Source: Mycobacterium sp. 1245111.1 (GTDB lineage Bacteria; Actinomycetota; Actinomycetes; Mycobacteriales; Mycobacteriaceae). Taken from it: 64,000 nt of DNA. Shown piece by piece: positions 35,875 through 42,540 of the stretch. The notes under the pieces are model-generated. The model was not told where the DNA came from, made no database searches, and saw only the letters and a program-made list of their open reading frames with translations. Position 1 is the first letter of the stretch; every line of letters starts with the position of its first letter. The stretch is from positions 124,001 to 188,000 of the forward strand of contig NZ_LZLV01000034.1 in assembly GCF_001673405.1 (NCBI RefSeq). The letters are read 5' to 3'. A program made the translations under genes and the position numbers.

Positions 35875-37032
35875 CTACCCGGCAAGTGCGAGCGCCTGAT
35901 GGCACACCTGCACCGGGTCGGCCACGTCGGCGGCGCCGACCGCGGCGCGCCGTGCGGCGTCGCGGTAGCCGGGCGTCGCCAGCACATCAGCGACCGCACC
36001 GGCCAGCGCCTCGCCCGTCAACGGCCGCACCAGCCGCCCACTGCCTTGGCGCGCCACCCGGTTGGCGATCTCCCACTGATCGCCGCCGCCGGGGACCACC
36101 ACAAGTGGTACGCCGGCCAACAACGTCTTCGCCACAATGCCGTGCCCGCCGCCGCAGACCATCAGGTCGGCGTGGGCGAGCAAATCGTCTTGCCGCCCCA
36201 GCCCGGCGACCGCCCACGAGGGCAGCGCCAATTCCGGGCCGCCCAGTCGCGACACCACCAGACGCACGCCCAGGGATGCCAAGCTCTCCAGAGCCGTCTC
36301 GGCCATTCCCTTGGCACCGGTCGTCGCCGTCGACGGCGCCACCACCACCACGGGACCCGAGCCGGGCGGTAGCGGCAACACCTGCTCGGTCGGCTCGAAG
36401 TGCAGCGGACCCACCACGACCGCGTCGGCCGGCCAGTCCGGACGTGGAACCTCTAGCGCTGGCAGCGTCGCGATCAGCATCCGCAGTGGCCCGGGATCAC
36501 TTGCGGGCAAACCGATTTCGACGCGGACCTGCTCCCGCTGCCGATTGCCGGCCCGCAACGACCGCGCGGTCAACGCGCGCATCGTGGAGTCACGCAGCCG
36601 GCCACGAATCCCGGTGCCCGGCGCCAAGCCGCTGCCGATCGGCGGTAGACCCTTGGAGGGGCGGTAGAGCGGATGCGGGTTGAGCTCGATCCACGGAATT
36701 CCCAGCAGCTCGGCCGCCATCCCGCCGCAGGCGGTGATCACGTCGGATACCACCAGATCGAGCTCCATCGCCTGCAGCTGCGCGCGATTCAGCACGGCCA
36801 TCCGCGCGGCGCGCTGGTGGATCTTGGCTCCCGCATCGGCATCGTCGTCGTCCTGCATCGGGTCGAGCCCGGTCAGTTCGACAGCGTCGATACCGGCGGC
36901 ACGCGCGGTGGCAAGCCATTCGGCGCCGGTCAGGAGGGTCGGTGTATCCCCGGCCGCCCGGAACCGCTGACCCAGCGCGATCGCCGGAAAGGAGTGGCCG
37001 GGGTCCGGTCCGGCCACCACCGCCACGCGCAT
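35875..37032 (-). CDS. GT1-type glycosyltransferase (385 aa)
   Basis: GT-B fold glycosyltransferase of the MGT/UGT kind: MRVAVVAGPDPGHSFPAIALGQRFRAAGD at the N-terminus and a C-terminal nucleotide-sugar site HADLMVCGGGHGIVAKTLLAGVPLVVVPGGGDQWEIANRV. Corresponds to the Rv2739c-type gene. Donor and acceptor cannot be read from sequence. ATG 37032 begins at the Rossmann strand; the longer frame to 37122 overlaps the divergent ephG and is unlikely. The divergent ephG ATG lies 39 bases away. Confidence 0.9.
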   Translation of the reverse strand: MRVAVVAGPDPGHSFPAIALGQRFRAAGDTPTLLTGAEWLATARAAGIDAVELTGLDPMQDDDDADAGAKIHQRAARMAVLNRAQLQAMELDLVVSDVITACGGMAAELLGIPWIELNPHPLYRPSKGLPPIGSGLAPGTGIRGRLRDSTMRALTARSLRAGNRQREQVRVEIGLPASDPGPLRMLIATLPALEVPRPDWPADAVVVGPLHFEPTEQVLPLPPGSGPVVVVAPSTATTGAKGMAETALESLASLGVRLVVSRLGGPELALPSWAVAGLGRQDDLLAHADLMVCGGGHGIVAKTLLAGVPLVVVPGGGDQWEIANRVARQGSGRLVRPLTGEALAGAVADVLATPGYRDAARRAAVGAADVADPVQVCHQALALAG

Positions 37033-37071
37033 CGCCCTACCCTGCCACAGCGACTGGTTAGGCTGGTGATC

Positions 37072-37494
37072 ATGACCGAGCAGAGCCTTGAAAACACCCG
37101 CACTGTCGAGGTCTTCTTGCATGCTTTGCAGGACGCCGACCTCGACACCGCGGGCTCCGTACTAGCTGAAGATCTGGTGTACCAGAACGTCGGCCTGCCG
37201 ACGATCCACGGCCGTCGCCGAGCCATGAAACTGTTCAGCTCCCTCGGTGGTGCCAGCGGCTTCGAGGTGAAGATCCACCGGATCGCAGCCGACGGCGCGG
37301 CGGTGCTCACCGAGCGGACCGACGCGTTGATCTTCGGTCCGCTGCGCCTGCAGTTCTGGGTGTGTGGCGTCTTCGAGGTCCACGACGGGCACATCACGCT
37401 CTGGCGCGACTACTTCGACTTCTTCGACATGTTCAAGGCGACCCTTCGCGGCCTCGCTGGCCTCGTGGTGCCGTCGCTGCGGGCATCGCTTTAA
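37072..37494 (+). CDS. ephG: limonene-1,2-epoxide-hydrolase-type EphG (140 aa)
   Basis: Epoxide hydrolase of the NTF2-like limonene-epoxide hydrolase family. The expected Asp-Arg-Asp catalytic set is present as Arg and Asp in LTERTDALIF and Asp in LWRDYFDFFD. Relatives (Rv2740, about 149 aa) act on bulky lipid or sterol epoxides. ATG 37072 (MTEQSLENTRTVEVFLHAL) was chosen over upstream starts lying within the antisense glycosyltransferase. It is followed after 5 bases by the DUF5313 gene. Confidence 0.92.
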   Translation: MTEQSLENTRTVEVFLHALQDADLDTAGSVLAEDLVYQNVGLPTIHGRRRAMKLFSSLGGASGFEVKIHRIAADGAAVLTERTDALIFGPLRLQFWVCGVFEVHDGHITLWRDYFDFFDMFKATLRGLAGLVVPSLRASL

Positions 37495-37499
37495 TCACC

Positions 37500-37889
37500 A
37501 TGTCAGACAACGGCGCACGACCCAACGCCTGGCAGTTCGTCCGGTACTGCTGCGGCGCGCGGCTGCCCGATTCGATGCGGGACTGGGTGCGCAACGATTT
37601 GACCGGTAAGGGCGCGACGGGCCGGATGATGCGACGGGTCGCGGTTCCGGCGGTGCTGGTGCTCGCCCCGTTCTGGCTGATCCCGACGACGCTGGACGTG
37701 CACCTGAGCATGACGCTGCCGATCTTGATCCCGTTCGTGTACTTCTCGCACGCGCTGAACAAGGTGTGGCGCCGGCACATGATGCAGGTGCACGGCCTCG
37801 ACCCGAATCTGGTTGACGCACGCCGCAGTAAGCGCGAAGAGCAGATGCGCCAGTCGTACATCGAGCGCTACGGGCCTCGCGACGGCTGA
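37500..37889 (+). CDS. DUF5313 membrane protein (129 aa)
   Basis: Begins MSDNGARPNAWQFVRYCCGARLPDSMRDWVRNDLTGKGATGRMMRR, the DUF5313 opening. Two transmembrane helices (VAVPAVLVLAPFWLIP and MTLPILIPFVYFSHALNKV) follow, then a charged C-terminus HGLDPNLVDARRSKREEQMRQSYIERYGP. It probably shares a transcript with ephG. It is convergent with pspM, 3 bases apart, so it occupies the place where M. tuberculosis keeps the last psp gene. Function unknown. Confidence 0.85.
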   Translation: MSDNGARPNAWQFVRYCCGARLPDSMRDWVRNDLTGKGATGRMMRRVAVPAVLVLAPFWLIPTTLDVHLSMTLPILIPFVYFSHALNKVWRRHMMQVHGLDPNLVDARRSKREEQMRQSYIERYGPRDG

Positions 37890-37892
37890 CGG

Positions 37893-38714
37893 CTACGCCC
37901 GCCGGGGCAGACCGCCGAGTTCGTCGAACGCCTGCGCCCACCCGACAAGGCGGTCGGTCGCGCCCGCCAGCTCCGCGCGATACCGCTGCCGAGACGCGAC
38001 CAGCGCCGCGCCACCGTCGGCGTTCGCGGATGACACCAATTGCGCGGCCGCGGTGACCATTTCGTTGTATTGACGCACGCCAGCGCTGAGCTGTGCGGTG
38101 AACGCGTTGATCGTGGGCGCCAGGTAGGACCGTGACTGCGGGGTGCCGTGCGCCGCACGCTCCATCGACACCACCTCTGCGGCAGTGGCGGCCATCGCCG
38201 CCGAACTCCGCTTGGCCGCCGCCGTCAAGTCGCGAATCTCGGTGTCGGGCAACATGTTACCGCGCTCCATGACGCCCAGCAGGGAGAAGAAACCCCGCTC
38301 GGAAGCGCCCAGTGCGTACATCGCCGGCCGGGCCGCTGAACTCGGCGGTGGCAAACGACGAAGGCTAGTCGGACGTTGTGGTGGCAGCGGGTCTGCCTTC
38401 AGCCAGCGGTACCGGATCAGCAGCAGCGTTGCGACCATCGCTTGCGCGACAGCTACTCCTCCGGTGATCTCCAGTAGTAGCGCGAACCATCCCCAGGCCG
38501 CCAGGATCGCGGTCACCACGGCCCAGAAGACGGTCCCCGCGGCGAAGATCAGACCCCAGCGCAGCGCACGGCGGCGACGCCGCAGCTGTCTTTCCCTGGG
38601 ATCGGTTGCGGCGCTGATCTTTTGGAAAACCAGCTCGGAAAGATCGCTGGCCGTGTCGAGCCCGCGCAACAGCAGCGTCCGCCATACCCCGCTGCGACCG
38701 GACTGCACTGCCAT
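37893..38714 (-). CDS. pspM: phage-shock membrane protein PspM (273 aa)
   Basis: Partner of PspA in the mycobacterial envelope-stress system. An N-terminal cytoplasmic part (about 1-50, with RERQLRRRRRALR) is followed by two close transmembrane helices (GLIFAAGTVFWAVVTAILAAW and GGVAVAQAMVATLLLIRY) and a C-terminal helical domain of about 150 residues. The position directly after pspA (16-base gap) identifies it as the Rv2743c counterpart. A fourth gene, pspN, which I recall follows in M. tuberculosis, is not present on this strand before 37032. Confidence 0.88.
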   Translation of the reverse strand: MAVQSGRSGVWRTLLLRGLDTASDLSELVFQKISAATDPRERQLRRRRRALRWGLIFAAGTVFWAVVTAILAAWGWFALLLEITGGVAVAQAMVATLLLIRYRWLKADPLPPQRPTSLRRLPPPSSAARPAMYALGASERGFFSLLGVMERGNMLPDTEIRDLTAAAKRSSAAMAATAAEVVSMERAAHGTPQSRSYLAPTINAFTAQLSAGVRQYNEMVTAAAQLVSSANADGGAALVASRQRYRAELAGATDRLVGWAQAFDELGGLPRRA

Positions 38715-38730
38715 CGCCCGCGCGTCCGCG

Positions 38731-39555
38731 CTACTGACCGAGCGGTTTCTCGGTGGGTGCGGCCTGAGGCGCTGCCGCTGGGGTTCCGGGGCCGGCCGTC
38801 GGTTCGGCGGTCGCGCCGCCGGCCGGCAAGGCCTCGCCGCGCATCGAGGCTCGGATCTGCTCGAGGCGGGAGTGGCCGGCCATTTCCACCCCGGCCTGCT
38901 CGACCTCGATCATGCGGCCCTGCACCGAGTTCTGTGCCAGCTCGGCCTGGCCGAGGGCGTTGGCGTAGCGGCGCTCGATCTTGTCGCGTACCTCGTCGAG
39001 GTTCGGCGTGGTGCCGGGCGCGGCGATCTCACTCATCGACCGCAGCGACTTACTGACCTGCTCCTGCATCTTGGCCTGCTCGAGCTGGCTGAGCAGCTTG
39101 GTGCGCTCGGCGATCCTCTGCTGCAGCACCATGGCGTTCTGCTCGACGGCCTTCTTGGCCTGCGCGGCGGCGCCGAGCGCCTGGTCGTGCAGCACCTTGA
39201 GGTCTTCCACGCTCTGCTCGGCAGTCACCAATTGCGCGGCGAACGCCTCGGCAGCGTTGTTGTACTCGGTGGCCTTGGCGGTGTCGCCGTCAGCGGTGGC
39301 CTTGTCGGCCAACGTCACCGCTTGGCGGACATTGACCTGGAGCTTTTCGATGTCGGCGAGCTGGCGGTTGAGCCGCATCTCGAGTTGGCGTTGGTTGCCG
39401 ATCACCTGTGCGGCTTGCTGGGTCAGCGCCTGGTGCTGACGCTGCGCTTCCTCAATGGCCTGCTGGATCTGCACCTTGGGGTCGGCGTGCTCGTCGATCT
39501 TGGCATTGAACAGCGCCATGACGTACTTCCACGCTTTGACGAACGGGTTGGCCAT
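38731..39555 (-). CDS. pspA: phage shock protein A, 35 kDa antigen (274 aa)
   Basis: PspA/IM30 family ESCRT-III-like membrane-stabilising protein: an amphipathic N-terminal helix ([22 protein letters not shown]) and long coiled coils to about 215, including [34 protein letters not shown] Pro/Ala-rich tail typical of mycobacteria follows (Rv2744c, about 270 aa). It acts at the inner face of the membrane and restrains ClgR until stress. Second gene of clgR-pspA-pspM, 65 bases after clgR. Confidence 0.94.
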   Translation of the reverse strand: MANPFVKAWKYVMALFNAKIDEHADPKVQIQQAIEEAQRQHQALTQQAAQVIGNQRQLEMRLNRQLADIEKLQVNVRQAVTLADKATADGDTAKATEYNNAAEAFAAQLVTAEQSVEDLKVLHDQALGAAAQAKKAVEQNAMVLQQRIAERTKLLSQLEQAKMQEQVSKSLRSMSEIAAPGTTPNLDEVRDKIERRYANALGQAELAQNSVQGRMIEVEQAGVEMAGHSRLEQIRASMRGEALPAGGATAEPTAGPGTPAAAPQAAPTEKPLGQ

Positions 39556-39620
39556 CGGTTAGCTCCGCCTTCGTGTGTAGATGTCTGTCGTCAGGGTCAA
39601 CTTATCGTCTCCACCCCGGC

Positions 39621-39959
39621 CTAGGCGATAGCCAACGACACCACCGGCGGGATGACGACCTTGGTGCTGGCGTCGATGTTGGCCGCCGTCAGGGAGTCGA
39701 CCACGGTCGGCTCCTGCGCCGACTCTTGGACGGTCAGCTGTTCGCTGGCGTCGGTGAGCAGTTGTGACAGCGGCACGTCCAGCGCGTCGCAGATCGCGCT
39801 GAGCAGCTCGCTGGATGCCTCTTTACGACCGCGCTCGACCTCGGAAAGGTATCCGAGGCTGACCCGCGCGCTGTCGGACACCTGTCGCAGCGTCCGACCT
39901 TGCGTGATGCGGGCTTGACGCAGCACGTCGCCGAGAACTTCGCGCAGCAATGACGGCAT
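39621..39959 (-). CDS. clgR: transcriptional activator ClgR (112 aa)
   Basis: XRE-type regulator activating clp protease and psp genes. HTH residues are in [40 protein letters not shown] (about 22-61), and the C-terminus [23 protein letters not shown] block (here [19 protein letters not shown]) is the conserved degron-containing tail. ATG 39959 ([10 protein letters not shown]) has AAGGAG 6 bases before it. An alternate ATG 27 bases upstream (39986) lies before that site. Preceded by a SigE-type promoter at 40002. Confidence 0.93.
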   Translation of the reverse strand: MPSLLREVLGDVLRQARITQGRTLRQVSDSARVSLGYLSEVERGRKEASSELLSAICDALDVPLSQLLTDASEQLTVQESAQEPTVVDSLTAANIDASTKVVIPPVVSLAIA

Positions 39960-40001
39960 CGCGCTCTCCTTACGTCCGGACAACAAGATTCTTCATCAGG
40001 T

Positions 40002-40030
40002 CAACGCACGTCGCTCGGCCATTGGTTCCC
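40002..40030 (-). promoter_or_regulatory. SigE-type promoter of the clgR-psp operon
   Basis: On the minus strand GGGAAC (40025-40030), an 18-base spacer and CGTTG (40002-40006) fit the mycobacterial SigE consensus GGAAC-N17/18-CGTT. It is about 45 bases upstream of the clgR start, the expected site of stress control of psp. Confidence 0.7.
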
Positions 40031-40092
40031 CGCAGCGATTTCTGTGACCGTCTCCTCAGCGAGCCGCTGCGGCTCGCATCGTCGCCGGAGGT

Positions 40093-40608
40093 CTACGCCG
40101 CTGTGACGAGCGCCCGAAGCCGGCTGATCGACTCCCGCACCGCCGCGAGCCTGATGTCCCAGCGCGTCCCGGATAGCCGCAGCTCGACCACCTCGGTGTC
40201 GACCGGGCCCGCCAGGCCCATGAAGACCGTGCCCACCTCATGCCCGCCATGGGGATCGGGTCCGGCGACGCCGGTCAACCCCACGCCCCAGGTCGCGTCG
40301 CAGCGTTGACGAGCACCGACGGCCAGCGCCCGCGCGGTCGGGGCGGCAACCGGTCCGACCTCCTCGAGAATCTGCGGCGCGACACCGGCCAGCGACACCT
40401 TGGTGCGTTCGGTGTAGGTGACCAGGCCGCCGCGCAGGACTTCACTGGCGCCGGGCACGCCGGCCAGCGTCGCCGCGAGCAGACCGGCGGTGAGCGACTC
40501 GGCGGTCGCGACGCTTTGCTTGCGAACGGTCAGATCGGCGACGAGTCCGCGCGCATCCTCAGTCAGCAGCGGGTCGTCCACGGGAATCCTTGACGGCCGA
40601 GACGACAT
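40093..40608 (-). CDS. CinA C-terminal domain protein, nicotinamide-nucleotide amidase type (171 aa)
   Basis: Stand-alone CinA-C (PncC) domain: SVATAESLTAGLLAATLAGVPGASEVLRGGLVTYT and GVGLTGVAGPDPHGGHEVGTVFMG are the active-site motifs of NMN deamidase. The N-terminal molybdopterin-binding half of full CinA is missing. The pgsA-cinA-clgR order is common in actinobacteria; from memory M. tuberculosis lacks this gene between clgR and pgsA. ATG 40608 overlaps pgsA by 50 bases; a GTG at 40581 would reduce this to 23. Confidence 0.85.
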   Translation of the reverse strand: MSSRPSRIPVDDPLLTEDARGLVADLTVRKQSVATAESLTAGLLAATLAGVPGASEVLRGGLVTYTERTKVSLAGVAPQILEEVGPVAAPTARALAVGARQRCDATWGVGLTGVAGPDPHGGHEVGTVFMGLAGPVDTEVVELRLSGTRWDIRLAAVRESISRLRALVTAA

Positions 40609-41155
40609 AGTCCAGCCCGGTGACCAACGTCAGCACGATGGCGGCCGCCATCATCACCCAGGCCGCCTTCAGCCAGAGCCCCGAGACCGGCAGCACGAAC
40701 AGCCCGATGGCGACGGCCTGGACAAGGGTCTTGAGCTTGCCGCCGCGGCTGGCGGGGATGACGCCGTGGCGCAGCATCACGAAGCGCAGCACGGTGATTC
40801 CGACCTCCCGAGCCAGGATGACCCCCGTCACCCACCAATGCAGATCCCCGAGCATCGAGAGCCCGATCAGGGCCGCGCCAATCAAGGTCTTGTCCGCGAT
40901 AGGGTCGGCCATCGTGCCGAATTCGGTCACCATGCCGTAGTTGCGGGCCAGCGCGCCATCGAGCCGATCGGTGATGACCGCGACGGCGAACACCACGAAA
41001 GCGATGATGCGGCTGGGAGTTTCGTGTCCGTTGCCGGCGAACAACGCCAACAGGAACACCGGCACCAGGACCAGCCGCAAGAGCGTGAGCACGTTGGCGA
41101 GGTTGGTGACGCGAACGCGCGGGACCACCGGACCTGGTTGAGGCTGCCCCGACAC
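40559..41155 (-). CDS. pgsA3: CDP-alcohol phosphatidyltransferase, PgsA-like (198 aa)
   Basis: Membrane phospholipid synthase; the CDP-alcohol motif DRLDGALARNYGMVTEFGTMADPIADK carries the D-G-A-R-G-D-D residues at about 62-88. Six or so hydrophobic helices follow (VLTLLRLVLVPVFLLALF, IIAFVVFAVAVITD and others). Probably makes phosphatidylglycerophosphate or a related lipid. GTG 41155 (VSGQPQPGPVVPRVRVTNLANVLT) is preferred; the ORF's upstream part overlaps argA's region without family sequence. Its end overlaps cinA's start by 50 bases. Confidence 0.9.
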   Translation of the reverse strand: MSGQPQPGPVVPRVRVTNLANVLTLLRLVLVPVFLLALFAGNGHETPSRIIAFVVFAVAVITDRLDGALARNYGMVTEFGTMADPIADKTLIGAALIGLSMLGDLHWWVTGVILAREVGITVLRFVMLRHGVIPASRGGKLKTLVQAVAIGLFVLPVSGLWLKAAWVMMAAAIVLTLVTGLDYVVSAVKDSRGRPAAD

Positions 41156-41210
41156 GGCAACAGAATATCGGTTACCGGTTCGAGGAGCCGTAGCCGATAG
41201 TCTGCAATTC

Positions 41211-41732
41211 GTGAACGAAGCGAGCGGACCACCGGCCAACGGGCCGACGATCCGTCGCGCGCGCACCTCGGACGTACCTGCGATCAAGCAGCTCGTCGAC
41301 ACCTACGCAGGCAAGATCCTGCTGGAAAAGAACCTGGTCACGCTGTACGAATCGGTCCAGGAGTTCTGGGTGGCCGAGCATCAGGGTGTGGTGATCGGTT
41401 GCGGCGCTCTGCACGTGTTGTGGGCCGATCTCGGCGAGATCCGCACGGTGGCCGTGCACCCTTCGGTGACCGGCCGCGGTATCGGCCACGCGATCGTGGA
41501 TCAGCTTCTCCGGGTGGCCCGCGAACTTCGACTGGAGCGACTGTTCGTGTTGACCTTCGAGACGGAGTTCTTCGGCCGACACGGGTTCGCCGAGATCGAG
41601 GGCACTCCGGTGACTCCCGAGGTGTTCGAGGAGATGCGCCGCTCGTACGACATCGGTGTCGCGGAATTTCTCGACCTCAGCTACGTCAAGCCGAACACGT
41701 TGGGTAATTCGCGGATGCTGCTGGTCCTTTGA
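41211..41732 (+). CDS. argA: N-acetylglutamate synthase, GNAT type (173 aa)
   Basis: First step of arginine synthesis, acetylating glutamate. The acetyl-CoA loop is HPSVTGRGIGHAIVDQL (Q/RxxGxG/A) at about 84-100, preceded by WADLGEIRTVAV. The C-terminal FFGRHGFAEIEGTPVTPEVFEEMRRSYD is typical of the short mycobacterial ArgA (Rv2747, 174 aa). GTG 41211 gives MNEASGPPANGPTIRRARTSD. Divergent from pgsA, 55 bases apart. The remaining arginine genes are not in the window. Confidence 0.93.
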   Translation: MNEASGPPANGPTIRRARTSDVPAIKQLVDTYAGKILLEKNLVTLYESVQEFWVAEHQGVVIGCGALHVLWADLGEIRTVAVHPSVTGRGIGHAIVDQLLRVARELRLERLFVLTFETEFFGRHGFAEIEGTPVTPEVFEEMRRSYDIGVAEFLDLSYVKPNTLGNSRMLLVL

Positions 41733-41751
41733 TCAGGAAAGGTGCAGGGGT

Positions 41752-42462
41752 GTGAGTTCTCAACCCGTTGCCATCATCACCGGCGCGTCCCAAGGCATCG
41801 GCGCCGGCTTGGTTGCGGGGTACCGCAGGCTCGGTTACGCCGTCGTCGCCAACTCGCGAAACGTGTCGCAGAGCGACGATCCGATGGTGCTGGCGGTAGC
41901 CGGAGACATAGCGCAACCCGGCGTCGGGCAACGTATTGTCGACGCCGCGCTGGAGCGGTTCGGAGGGATCCGGACGGTGGTCAACAACGCCGGAATTTTC
42001 ATCGCCAAGCCCTTCACCGAGTACACCGACGCCGACTTCGACGCCATCACCGGGGTCAACCTGCGTGGCTTCTTCGAGGTTTCGCGCGCTGCGGTGTCGG
42101 CGATGCTCAGCATCGGCGCAGGCGGCCACCTGGTCAACATCTCGACCAGTCTGGTCGACCACGCTGATTCTGCACTCCCGTCCGCGCTGGCGTCGCTGAC
42201 CAAAGGGGGCCTCAACGCGGTGACCAAGGAACTGGCAATCGAGTACGCGAAGCGGGGAATCCGTTGCAACGCCGTTGCTCTCGGTGACATCCGCACCCCG
42301 ATGCACGACCCGGCGAGTTATGACGCCCTGGCCAAAAGGCATCCCGTGGGCCGGGTGGGTGAGATCGACGATGTCGTCGACGCCGTGATGTTCTTGGAGA
42401 ACTCACCTTTTGTGACCGGCGAGATATTGCACGTGGACGGCGGTCAGAGTGCCGGACGATGA
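41752..42462 (+). CDS. SDR-fold protein lacking the catalytic Tyr (236 aa)
   Basis: Short-chain dehydrogenase fold: ITGASQGIGAGL (cofactor loop), VVNNAGIFI and NISTSL (Ser) are present. At the YxxxK position the sequence reads PSALASLTKGGLNAVTKE, keeping Lys but with Ala in place of Tyr, so normal proton transfer is doubtful. The C-terminus VTGEILHVDGGQSAGR is typical. GTG 41752 follows an AGGGG tract. It follows argA by 19 bases and may share its transcript. Confidence 0.83.
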   Translation: MSSQPVAIITGASQGIGAGLVAGYRRLGYAVVANSRNVSQSDDPMVLAVAGDIAQPGVGQRIVDAALERFGGIRTVVNNAGIFIAKPFTEYTDADFDAITGVNLRGFFEVSRAAVSAMLSIGAGGHLVNISTSLVDHADSALPSALASLTKGGLNAVTKELAIEYAKRGIRCNAVALGDIRTPMHDPASYDALAKRHPVGRVGEIDDVVDAVMFLENSPFVTGEILHVDGGQSAGR

Positions 42463-42517
42463 CGTCGTACGTGATGCCACCCGAGGGACGCCGCGCCGTC
42501 TACCCGCCGGCTCTCTT

Positions 42518-42536
42518 CTGACGTAGCCGGCGTCAG
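42518..42536. terminator. weak hairpin between SDR gene and ftsK (possible bidirectional terminator)
   Basis: CTGACG (42518-42523) and CGTCAG (42531-42536) pair over a 7-base loop, followed by CTCTTTATG on the plus strand. It lies in the 78-base convergent gap. A 6-bp stem and a short T run make termination uncertain. Confidence 0.3.
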
Positions 42537-42540
42537 CTCT

